64,000 nt of DNA from Anaeramoeba flamelloides (Eukaryota > Metamonada > Anaeramoebidae), in contig JANTQA010000016.1 in NCBI GenBank assembly GCA_027625915.1, forward strand, positions 3,601,001 through 3,665,000. The letters are read 5' to 3'. The notes beneath the pieces were generated by a model, which saw only the letters and a program-made list of their open reading frames with translations, was not told the DNA's origin and did no database searches. The translations under genes were made by a program, and so were the position numbers. Position 1 is the first letter of the stretch; every line of letters starts with the position of its first letter. This document shows, one piece after another, positions 26,201 through 38,100 of this stretch.

Positions 26201-27348
26201 TTTCTCTAAACTGTTTTCATGATTTATTTATTTTTCAAAAAATTAAAAAGAGTTTTGTAAAATCATCAGTTTTATCTGTCATTCTTCAATTACTGATAAA
26301 TTAAAATTTAAAAAAAAATAAATTTTATCAAAGTTTAATAAGGAAGAGTCAAACTGATGACCCATTATATTATTTTCAATCAAAACAACAAACACAATTT
26401 AAATCTACTTTCATATCGAAATTTTTGGATGGGTTATGGAGATCTCATCAAAAAAAATAATTTTTGAACAAATTTTTTAATGAGATCAATCCAAGAAAAA
26501 CCCAAACCAAAAGATAGTTTTAGAAAAGTCCTTATGTGTTGTCCTCCATTCTGTCTTTAATCATTTGTTTTTTCTTTTCTTAATTGATCTTACTTTTGAT
26601 TTTGAATCAGGCTCCCTTATTGTTTTAATTTAAAAATAGGGTTGAATTTTTTTTCTCCTTGATCTATTTTGTTTTTTACCACCAAAATCAAACAAAAGTT
26701 GAAAATTCTTTTATTCGGATCGCTTCAATGTACAAATACTTTTTTTTTTTTTGGTGTAGTATTAAATCCTTGCAATCTGATTAATTAAAAATTTTTAAGC
26801 TAATAAAAAAAACAAACCTTTCTTTATTCTGAGCAAAAAGGGAAAAAAAAAAGGTTTTCTTTGGGAATAAGCCCAAAACTCATTCACTTAAAAAGCCACC
26901 AACATGAAATTGTTGGATAAAACTGGTGACTTTTGAGCTTGTCAAAAAGAATGTGAAATTACGGTGTATTGTCTTGAAATTCTGTTTTTGATTTTCTCTT
27001 TTTTCTATTTTTTGTTTTTTGAAGAATTATTCTTTTAGAAAACTCTAAATAAAACTTAAAAATTGTGTTTACTAATATTCTTTGAATAAACCACAAACAA
27101 TTGTTATTCAAAACAAAAAGTACCAAAAAGAGTTTAGCTTTACACTCACTCTAAAAAAATTCGCAAAAATAAGAACCACAAAAACAAAGTGGATAAAAAA
27201 AAAAATAACAACAACTTACTTTTGAATTGTCTGTGTAGTACTCCAATTCTCCATTTGATTTAAAAACTAAAAACCGTTTTCTCCATTTTTGTCTAAATAA
27301 GGTCTTTTTTCCTTTTTTCAAAAGATACCCAGACTTTATTGTAGTCAT
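23279..27348 (-). CDS. PH-domain protein with long Asn/Lys-rich tail, two exons
   Basis: Exon 1 is 27348-27220 and exon 2 is 25744-23279, joined in phase 0 (donor GTAAGT, acceptor ATAG) over a 1475-base intron, giving 864 residues. Only after joining is the pleckstrin-homology domain complete: SGYLLKKG and KWRKRFLVFK early, ELEYYTD at about 34-40, and the closing helix with Trp92 (ENWMKCFQNF). PH domains often bind phosphoinositides; two Arg and several Lys in the first strands are compatible but do not prove it. Residues from about 104 to the end are low-complexity (Asn, Lys, Glu, Asp), with poly-Asn runs near the middle and end. In the second half a short motif resembling DELLNILKTKTK recurs about four times. 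No catalytic domain is visible. It is likely a membrane-recruited scaffold (inference). Confidence 0.82.
25745..27219 (-). other. Long intron 1 of the PH-domain gene
   Basis: 1475 bases splitting the PH domain. AT-rich with poly-T runs and a small local inverted repeat near 26430-26500 (gagatctcat ... atgagatc). No other gene was seen in it. Confidence 0.7.
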
Positions 27349-28305
27349 TAAGCAAAATAATTTTGTTGAAAAACTGAGAAATTGTTAATTTTATGAAAAA
27401 AACAAAAAGAATAAAAAATAAATTTCAAGGGTTTAAGGATTCAATTATCGTATAATTGTTATTATTTGCCATGTATATACTCTTTATCTCAAGTTATTGG
27501 TTTATAAACCTATATCAGAACAATAAAGGGGTTAAACTTTTTATTTTCATTTACTTTTTTTTTTGACTCCCAAATCCCTAATAAACCCGAAAAGAAATTG
27601 ATGCTAAGTGATCTTTATTTATTTGTTTGGAACTTGTTTTTCCATCTATTGCTATATACTGGACGAGTTCAGAATTCCAAATAAAAGGAATCTTGAGAGA
27701 ATTGAGAATAATTAATCAACCAAAATTTTGTAATATAAAAATTGCAAATAACAACAAATCGAAGAAATATTGGTTACCAAGATTGATCAAACAATAATAT
27801 GATTTAACTTATTCAATTAATTTTGTGACTTAATTTGGACTTGATTTTCAGAGTCAAATCTTTAAACTTTTTAGTTTTACTTGATTGTTAATAAACAAAT
27901 TTGCCTGCTATTTGCTTTTTATTTTTTTCGCAATTTCTGGTTTTAACGAAACTCCATTTCAAAATAATTGACCCATTAAAAATCAAATTATGAAAATGGT
28001 TATATTTTTATAAATTGAAGATATCTATTATAATAAAAAAATTATTATTTTAGTATTCAGTTCTAGACACTAGAGATATTTGTTTTTATACTATAAATAA
28101 AATAAAAAAAATTTATTAAAAAATTTGCACATTTATTATGAAATTTAGTTTATTAATAAAGGATTGGTCAATATTTTTGACATAGAATCGTATCTATTCT
28201 ATTCATCAAAAGAGAGTAAAGTAATCTTCTTTAATTAGCTAAAAGTTGTAATTATTTTGATTTATTTTTTTATTGTGAACTAATATAGTTTATTCTCCAA
28301 AATTA

Positions 28306-28779
28306 AAGTATTGAAAAAAATCTCTGAAAAGATTATTGATTGCAAATATTAGGAAAATTTATCTGTAATTATTTATATTTAAAATCAAATCCTTTTTATA
28401 AAAAACCAAATTTTTTATGAACCAAGTAATAAACCTAACTAAAGTTCATTAAAGTAAGGGCCTCTATAGAATATTCAAGTAATTGTTTGATAGCCATATT
28501 TTAGATCAACATTTTTTGAAAAATTAATAAGTTTTTGAAGAGGTTTAGAAGAATTTGGAAAAAGATAATTTTTTTTCTTGTTTTTTGATTGAAGGATTGG
28601 TGTTTTGAACATGTGTAATTCCATTAATAACCATTCTAATAAGTTGGTGAGTTATAATTGTAAAAGTTTGATTTTGGCATTAGATATTATTCAATAAATA
28701 TATAACAATTTCCTGAATATTCACAATTTAAAATCTTTTACAGGATTTTTTTCTTGGCCGGTATTTTTTTCACTATACT
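28306..28779. mobile_element. Inverted-repeat element, family 3 copy 2 (ends approximate)
   Basis: The end arms share aaaagattwttgattgyaaatatt-like sequence in inverted orientation. The interior matches 58640-59270 in order: atgaacc-agtaataaacct, cattaaagtaagg, ctatagaatat, cttgttttttgattg and gagttataatt. It is too diverged for exact ends or target duplications. Confidence 0.6.
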
Positions 28780-29284
28780 TTACAATACTGAAAAAAAAAA
28801 TAAAAAAAAATGAGAAATACATTATATAACAAAAAAATAAAGAAAAAATACAAAGTAACATATTATTTCAGTTTGATCCAAATAATAGATTCTAAAAAAT
28901 ACATATTAAATAAATAATAAACTGTTCTTTTAATCATATAAGAATAAATAAACTATTTTTCAGTCATTGGTCCAGTTGTAATAGGTTAAATACATGTGTT
29001 TAAAGGGTTTGTATTTATATTAGAAGAAAAAATTTATGTTGGAAATTTCAAAACTGAAATCATTTTTTCACATTTTTGTTTTTTTTTTGTTTTTTTTTTT
29101 CTAAATTTTTTTTTTAAAAGGTCATTCAGTTGCAAAAAAATTTTTTTATTGCAAGATCAATAGTCACTTTGTAAAAATGTGATATTTTAAGGTTATTGAA
29201 AACATTTAATGATTGTTGAGAAATCATATTGATTTCTATTGCAATTCTATTCGATCTTTGATCCTGATATTGAATTAATAATGT

Positions 29285-29405
29285 GGAAAATTTTCACTTC
29301 ATTTTTATTTCCCTTTTCAAATAGAGACCACAAATACCAACATACTTTGTTTGGGGGCTTGATTTCTAAAAGAAAAGTCTGGAAAATGAAGTGAAAATTG
29401 TTTCC
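29285..29405. repeat. 121-bp inverted repeat
   Basis: The arms are ggaaaattttcacttcattt and its inverted match aaaatgaagtgaaaattg. A 35-base piece of its right side (gtgaaaatt ... caaatacca) recurs at about 54031-54065, and its complement end is also near 63587-63608. Confidence 0.55.
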
Positions 29406-29602
29406 TATTTATTATTCAAATACCAGTAGAAGTTCAAAACGAACAATGTTTTTTTTCTCAATGTAAAACCGAAGAATTTGAGTTTTTCAATTTTTTTGAA
29501 AATCTATTGATTAATTAGTTTTCTTTCAGACATAGATCAACAATTCTTTGATTTTTATATTTCTGCTTATTTCTTATTTTATCTTCAAATGTCATTTATA
29601 TA

Positions 29603-29796
29603 CAGTCAGTTCAACTTTTAAGGCACAAATTGCTACGAAATTTAATTCTCAAAAAAAACTCAAATTAATTCACAAAAATCAAATTCTAGGAAAATAAATT
29701 GTAAAAAAAAAATTACAAATTTGTGCCTTAATTTTAGATTTTTTTGTCTGCCTTAAATTTTGTTGAAATTTTGTGCCTTAAAAGTGGAACTGGCAG
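29603..29796. mobile_element. TA-flanked palindromic MITE, family 1 copy C (194 bp)
   Basis: It starts cagtcagttcaacttttaag and ends as the complement of ctgccagttccacttttaag, with TA on both sides. The arms carry tcaaattctaggaaaataaa near the centre, as in the other copies. It is the best-preserved of the five together with copy D. Confidence 0.85.
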
Positions 29797-31867
29797 TAAA
29801 ATAATTGAGATTTGATAAAAATGTTTAGCCCCTTTGAAAGAAAAAGAGTTTATATCTGAAATCATTGAATTTTCAATGGATTTCATAAAAAAAATTTAAC
29901 TGTGGAATCGCAATAAAAGTTCAATAATATTTCCTTTGATGAAATTTTGTTGTAAAGTTCCTCAAAAAAACCCTCAAATTTAATATTAACTTCATTAAAG
30001 GATTTTTTGGGTGAAATTTTGTGTATTTTTAAAATTCTTGGAAATATTCGTTGTTTTTATAACATTTTCAAACTTTTCAAGTGTGATCAAAGATCAAAAA
30101 TAAATTAACACTCTGAATCAAGATATTTAACCACTTGTACAATTAGGCAACTAAATTAATTAGATAATTTTTTTTTAATCTCTAGTCATGTTTACCATTA
30201 ATACAAACCACTCATTGTTCTAATCATTATTTATTCAATTTTCCATATTCTATAGTATATAAAAAATAATTTCTAAAGATTCTCATTTTTTTATTTTTTT
30301 ACTCTATTTTTGGGAAATATTTTATTTATTTGGCTTGGGATAAATACAGAATATATATTTGGCTTAAATCCTTATATGTTTTAGTTTTTTTTTTGTTCGT
30401 TTTTTCCTTTTCCTTTTCTTTCTATAACATCAATAACAAATACATAAAAAGGTAATATGGTTGAGAAAGTCTAAAATAAAATAATAAATTGAAATGAATT
30501 GCCTTGAAATAAATGAATAAATACAAAAAGTATTGAAAAAAATAGGAAAGAAATTATGATGTAAGTACACCTTTCAATAATTCTATCTTAAAACTTTTAT
30601 ATTGTTACATTTCTTATATTTTTTTTCATTTTTTTTTCCCACTATTTTATGACGGTCTTTCTTTTTTTCTCACACAAAACAATTAAAAAATAATTAGCCA
30701 GTAGAAATTTCAATAATTTTTCTTTAAGTATTCATATATATATATTATTTTATATATTTCAACATTTTTCATTTAATCCCTTCAATTATCCATAATAATT
30801 TATTTAAAATTTCAGGTAACTTCCATTGATTACTTCAATCACCATTTATTAAAATGCCATTCAAAAATCTAATTGATTTTGAATTAAATTTCATTGTTTT
30901 GTCAGTAAATTTTCCTTCAAGAGTAACCTGGAATTCATGTCATTTTTCTTCTCATGTGATTATTTATTTGCTTAATTATTATCTAAAATCTGTTTATCCA
31001 CGTCAAATAATACAATAAAGAATTCAATTCTTTTCTATTCATTTTATGATTATCTGAAAGATATTTGTACCTTAACTATAAAGCCTAAAATGTAAAAAAC
31101 AAAATAAATACAGTTTTAATAATATCTTGATTTTATATTTGGCGGTAATAGAAATCCAATATTGTAATCAAAGAAATAGTTTGAAATAATATTTATCAAA
31201 TTAAAGTTAAAATATTGATAATTTTTGGTGTTTTTTGTTTTTTTTTTATGTATAAAAAATTAAAAATTTGTTATTCCAAAAATCTTTTCTGAATTCTATA
31301 AAAAAAACGGAGTAAATTTAAATAGTATTTTTTGATCTCATAAAATAATTAATTTCAATTTTATATCTCATTACATGGATATTATTTTTCTCAATTCTAA
31401 AATCGTTTAAAACTAAATATAGGTATGATCCTGAATTTAGATTCTGATTTTTTGGTCTTTCCAGGGTAAATTTTGATTTTGGATTAAGAAAAATATTTTA
31501 AAAAGAATAATTAATAAATAAAAATACAATTTTATTATTATTATTATTATTATTATTTAAGAAGATTGTATTAAACAGATTATGTTCTTAGACTTCATTC
31601 ACTTTTATAATTTTAATCGTCCAATCTTTTATTCCGTGAATATCAATTGAAATAAATAATTCCAAACTGTTTTTGTTCAAATGTAATTCATAAATATTTA
31701 TTTCTGAATTTTTCAGAAGTAAAATTAATCTTGTATCTTCTTTAATTGAAGAAAATACATATGTGAAAATAAAAATAGTTACTATTATTTCCTTGAGTTC
31801 AAATTAAAATAATAATAGGCAAATTTGATTTTTTTTTTTTTTTTGATTACTAAAAAAAAATATTAAT

Positions 31868-32307
31868 CCCATTCCAAAAAATTGGACACACTCAAAATCA
31901 AAAATAGGCAAAAAACCCAATTTATTGTATTTTTCCAAACTTAATATAAAAAACATTTAAGTAACCCAGTATTAATGGTTTAATAAGTAATTATTTTAAT
32001 CCAAATAAAAGAAAAAAATATAAAACTCAAAAATAAAAACAGGTGTGTCAAAAATAATGAAACTAGCGGAACAAAAAATGTATTGGTAAATTTGTTGAAA
32101 TTTCACCAATAATTGTTGATCGATCAAATGATAAGATACCATCTACCAATTGTATGTTATTTTCCAATTTAACAAACCCCAACTTTAACCTTCTATCAAG
32201 CTATCGAAAAAAATTTTCAGATCTAACGAAACAGATTACGTAACTTACAAAAAAGGAAATGAAAACAAAAAACAAAAAAGACAAAAAATGAAAACGTTTG
32301 TAAAATC
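31868..32307 (+). repeat. 440-bp dispersed repeat, copy 1 (inverted copy at 41868-42314)
   Basis: It matches the complement of 41868-42314 almost throughout, including a near-identical 65-base stretch around gatcgatcaaatgataag and accatctaccaattgtatg. It contains ttggacacac near one end and gtgtgtcaaaaataatg in the middle, short inverted motifs common in Tc1/mariner-type ends. No ORF. Confidence 0.75.
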
Positions 32308-32972
32308 AAAAATATTTCCTCCTTGAATGTAAAGTGGAGTATTGTTATACTTTATAATGTTTAAACTCGATGAAATTTTTTGAAATTTGGTTTAGTTTAT
32401 CAGCAATCCTTTTAACAGGATCAATAATATACGAATAATATGTTTTTACCAAATAATTATCAATCTTGCAATAAAAAAAAAATTCCAAATCGATAATATT
32501 ATCAATAAAAAATCAAAAAATAATTTCAATTTTGATATTTACAAAATAATTAGTTTTTTCTTCTATAATCCATGTAAATCGTTTAAATGTTTGTAATTCA
32601 TTCACCATAACTCATCTCATTTGACTGGAAACTGGTTTATATCTTGTTTTAATTAGTTTTTAATTATTATTTGTCAATCATAATAATTCTTATAGTTTTC
32701 CAAGGTCATACATTTTTTTGATGATAATGACTAGACCGTTATGTAATATTTTATCCTCAATCACTTATTGTGGAAAAATAAAATGGTTATAATCAAAATA
32801 ATTAACAATTTGTAAATTTTTGATATATTTGATAATATGTATTAGTTTTTAAATCTTAATTATGAATTTGAATTTATTTCATTGGTGGTGCAAATGTTTT
32901 ATAATTTGATAAATAATCATAAAAAATCTAATATAACATTTATTTTATTTTTTTTATTTTTTTTTTTGAATT

Positions 32973-32998
32973 TGTGTGTGTGTGTGTGTGTGTGTGTG
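32973..32998. repeat. TG microsatellite, 13 units
   Basis: An uninterrupted dinucleotide run in an otherwise A/T-dominated spacer. It is potentially purine/pyrimidine-alternating DNA; no function is implied. Confidence 0.85.
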
Positions 32999-35114
32999 GT
33001 AAGGATGTGAGTCATACTTTTTCATTAAAATATTTAATATAATGTGATTTATTTTTATTTATTAACATTCTATAAAAGGTGTTTCTAGCTTTTTACAATT
33101 TAACATTGACATTTTAACAAAAAAAGTATTGTGAAAACATTTTAGAATTAAATGATTGGATAATTCAATTTTCAAAAAGTTTTTTTGTTATAAAAAATAA
33201 AAAAATGATTTAAAATCCACATTAAATAAAGAAATTATTATTTTTTTTTACAGAATTATATTTTATATTATATTTTTTTTTGAAATTAACTTGATTTTGA
33301 TTTTGAATTATTTAAAACTTCTGTTTATTTTTTAACTAAGTATTTCCATTTAACAATTCCCTAAAAAACAAGATATTTTTTTTCTTTGAAAATATAGTTT
33401 AAAATAATTAATTTGAATCTATTTTGAATTTTGAACTCAGTAAAAATGAGAATAATGTATCAAACTTTTTAAAAACCAAAATTCGTCACAAATACATATT
33501 CAACACAAGTTTGGTATTATCTGAATTCATTATCACTTTAGTTTTGTAATTTCTTGAAAAAATACTTTATAATTTACTAATATATTTTCTCGGATATTTT
33601 TATTAATCTATTGTGTTATCTAAGAATTAAATTTTATTTATTTATTCATATATTCCCCCCCCCCCCTGAAAATATTGTTTTTTTTTAGTAATAATTCATT
33701 TTTTGAGTTAAAGATGTTATTATTCAAATTATGATAAATTTCATTTTATAATAACAATTTTTTTTATTTGTGTGTTTACAAACGGTTTGTTACTGGAGTA
33801 ATTTCTAAAAAATCATTTATTGTTATCTCAATACAATCTAAAATATACTAACAATTAAATTATTCTATTATTTTTTTTTTTTTTAATTTTTATTTTAGGT
33901 TTAATTTATAATCAATTTTTTTTTAATAAAAAATATTTCGAGTATTATTTCTTAATTTTTACTCTTCTGTGGTTTTTACCGATTTAATACTGTATGAATA
34001 GTATCCCTATTATTTTGATTTTCTTTAAGAAGGGATTTCACTGATAATTAAAATCTATTTACAATGAAAAATATTTGAAAACCCAAGTTTGTTAACTTGC
34101 TAGGTTATTTTTTTTATTTTGTTTTACTATCAGTTAGCTGAGATAAGAGTTTTATATTTTTTCAAAATAATAATTTAGATTAATTTAGTATAATGATATT
34201 GAAAATAACTATTTTAAAATAAACATGGTTTAAGTATGATAAAAAAATTGATTTAGAACAAATATTAATGAAAATTGGAATTCTCTTTTCAAAATTAGAA
34301 TTGTTTTTCAAAAAAAAAACAATTTAAACAATTTTTTTGTAAATCTGTAAAATAGGTGGACTAGGTTAACATTTGGAGAGAAAAGTTTATTCAAATAATT
34401 TACAAATATTAACTAAACCAAAATTCAAAAATGATAAAAGATGGGTTTTGAATTAGATCATCAAAAAATAACAATCTCTAAAAAATAAATTAAATAAATT
34501 TCTCTTTTCATTTGATTTTGTTTGTTTTTAACATCATTTAATCTGAAATTTTTATTGAAGAAATTAGGCGAAAAAAAAGTCATTTTTTTTTGAAAAATTT
34601 TTAGAAAATCAAGAACTTAGGAGAACCAATCTGATATTAAATAAATGATAACACATTCCAATTTCAGTGATGATAGTTTTTTCTCATCCCTTAAATAATA
34701 GTTATTTTCCATTTTCATTTGATCTTTGAAAATTTCTTTTTGATTTTAATGATACAAATCTGAAAAATAACCACAAAAACAAGATTAAAAACTTCACCAT
34801 TCAAATCGATTTGTGTCAAAAAAATAACATTTCAAATTATAAGAGTCCTCAAAAAGTATGAGTTTCTTTTCTTGAAATTCGATCTAATCGATTAAGTTAA
34901 GAATAAAAGTTGACAAAAAAAAACCAATTATTGCAAAAAAAAGAAAAAAAAGTTTATTTCTATGTTTGAAAAAGGGTTTTTACCAAAAAAAAGAATATCA
35001 ATACTACTCGCGTCAAAAGAAAAAAATGTTTCCTAATTATATTTCACTGAAACAAAGAAAATACTGAATTTCCATTTTTCTGTTTTTTAATTCAAGATTT
35101 TATTAAAAGTCAAA

Positions 35115-38100
35115 ATGACAGAAACAAATCCAAAAAGTTCCCTTTCTGAAAGTGTTCAAAATTTGGATCAAGAACTAAAAATTCAAAAAATACCGAAGGT
35201 GTCTTTAGATTTTGAGAGCAAGTATAAAAAGCATCTCAAAAGCGATCCTTCTTTGGAATTTCCCAACAACGATATAAAGGTTGAAACTGTTTCACAAACT
35301 TATGACACCGTTGCAAATAATTTACCAGCCTTAGTAAGTGTTCCTGCAATTAACCTTTTTTAAAATTTAATAATTACTTCGCTTTTTACCAAAGTGAAAA
35401 AACAAGAAACCAACCCATAAGCCAAAACAACCCAAAACAAAACTAAAACAAAATAAAAACTATTTTCATTTCAATAAAAAATAAACAAAAAAAAATTCCA
35501 AATTTCCAAAAAAAAAACAAAAACAGAACAAAAAAGAAAAACCTATCAATTCAATTTTGGAAGGAATTTCAAATTTTTCGCAACCAAGAACTATTGTCAA
35601 ATACTCGAACAGAACTTTTTTCGATCCTCAAAGTCCAATTTATGAGACTAAGGAAGAAACTTTCGAGGCATTAAATTATGAGATTGATCGGGAAAGCAAG
35701 AGCAAGGAGGTGACAGTCGATCTCACATTTTACGATGAAAAGGGCAATGAGGAGCTCAATGAGAGAGACTATTGCAAACCGCTCTTGACGAACCGCAATG
35801 ATCACAATTTAAAAACAAACCAAGAGCAAAGAAGGAAAGAAGAGAGGGAGATTTTCCCCATATTTAGTAACATGAAGCTGGCGCATCCTGTGAATGATCC
35901 AAGGACCATTCCTCAAGACAAGCTCGGGGAGAAAATGAACAAGCAATATTTAGTTTTGCAACCAAAGGGCTTACAAATGCCGCTCCAGCACGAACCATTT
36001 TACATGTCTGCGTATTTGCTTGATTTAAACAGCCAACAAAGGCTCAGCGAAACATATAATTTCACGCTCTGTAGCGATGGGAGCACTGAAGAAACCCAGG
36101 GGTTATTAAAAAATTACTTTCTGGGCAATGAGGACGCATTACAATCAGCGGTCAAGGGATCCCTTTTTGAAATTGAAAGGCAAGTAAATGAAATTCATTT
36201 GGTTGTCCGAATTGAAAAAATCTTGGTCGGGGATTATGACAACTCCATTGATCCATATTTGAAAAAAAAGAAAGGTAAAAAAATTAAGAATTTAAAAGAT
36301 CTCGAGAGCAAAATCAAGGATTCTTATAATCGAAAAAAAATTTTCAGACAGCCTGTTGGGTTTACGTTTTATTCAATTTATGATGAGAATAATAATTTGA
36401 GAATTAAAAAAAATGACAAGCAGTTTCAAGAAATTGTATGTGACAACTGGATCAAAACCAAAGACGAAGTTACTGATCAAGAAATCATTGAAAACATCCA
36501 ATTAGTTAAAAAGGGCATTGTTAAAAAGCAAAAGCAATTACCGGGGGCTTTAAAATTTTCCATCAAGATTATTACAAATTTCAATAAATTGAACAAAAAG
36601 ATCTTGGATTCTTCATTAAATTTATTAAAAACAAATAGCAATCAAAAAAAAAAGAAAAAAACGAAAAAGTCGAAAAAAACAAAACAAAAGGAAAAAAAAA
36701 AGAAAAAGGAAAAGGAAAAGGAAAAGGAAAAGGAAAAGGAAAATGAAACCAAAGGAGAAAAAGAAAGTTATTATTTACAAATCCAAAACTTCCCCTTAAA
36801 GCCATTATTAATACCCTATCAAAAATACCAAAATAATTTATATATATACCCAATTAGTGCAACCTTCTCTGGCATTAAGGGCACCTCATCTAGGAACATT
36901 AGTGTCAAGGCTGAATATTTTTCAAATGATCAAAGTCGAGAAACAATACCATTAGCAAATTTTTATGGCAAATATGGAGAAAATAAATTCTTTTTAAATC
37001 AATTCACATCCTCGCAGTATCATAACAAGCAACCAAAATTTTATGAAGAATTTAAATTAAAGTTACCTACATTTATTGGGAACGAGCATCATTTATTATT
37101 TACATTCTATCATGTGGAATGCAAACCTAAAAAAAAAAAAAAAAAAAAAAAGAATTTAAGTAAAGTAACCACTTCTGAGAGAAACTCGTTAGAAGGCACC
37201 CAATTGATAGGGCATTCCATTTTAACTATCTTTAATAATAAGGGGATGATTTCCAGAGAGGAGACCATACCAGTCCATTTAACCTTACCAGAAGAAAATT
37301 ATCTAAGTTCGCCACAATTAAATTTAAAACAAGAGAAGGCAAAAAAATGCTTATTTACAGTGAAATTGAAGACAATGTCAACAAATTATACAGCTGATCC
37401 ATATTTAAACACCTTTTTCACAAAGTATAAATCAAATAACACTTCTGAAAAGGTCCTTGAAGATATTTTAATTAATTTAATAAAAAGTGATCCAATTGAA
37501 ATCATCAATTATTTTGATGTCTTGATGAATATTTTGTTCAAATTATTGTTAGGCAAAGTTTGGACGAATTTACGATTATTGATTTTTGAAACAATTTTGA
37601 ATATAATAAATGTTGTTCATAATTATGATTCAAAAATGCCAAACACTGTAATCAGAAGATATATTTATTACATTTTTTATCAAATTCGAAATGATCAAAA
37701 GGCAAAGAAAGAAAAGAAGAAACAAAAAAAAAAAAAGAAAGAAAAGCAAAAAAAAAAAAAAAAAAAAGAAGAAGAAGAAGAAAAAGAAGAAGAAGAAGAC
37801 AAATATTTTCATGAAATTATTATCAAATTATGGATCAAATTATTAAAAAACGAAAACGAAGAAAAAAGCTTTTTTAATATCAACAAAAACAACAACATTA
37901 GCTATTTTCTATTTGAAATGGTTATCAAATCAATGATCTTGTCTTTAAATGAACAAAAAACAATCAATGTCAAAATTAAAACGGTCGATTTATTTGATAA
38001 AGAATTCACTGCAAATTTATTTGTGTTAACAAACCTAATCAATAAAAAGGTACATGATGTCGGATTAGCAATTGCAAAAAACGTCAATTTAAGTTTTGCA

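Larger units (their letters stand above)
27349..35114. other. 7.8-kb intergenic region between divergent PH and DOCK genes
   Basis: It must contain both promoters, but no motif stands out. It holds a family 3 element (28306-28779), a short inverted repeat (29285-29405), a family 1 MITE (29603-29796), a dispersed repeat (31868-32307), a TG microsatellite (32973-32998) and C12 (33655-33666). No open frame looks coding. Confidence 0.55.

Noticed and set aside
35557-35559. TTG as the start of the long DOCK frame
   Set aside because: A phase-0 splice from the ATG-led exon at 35115 to 35527 extends the frame naturally, so no unusual start is needed.
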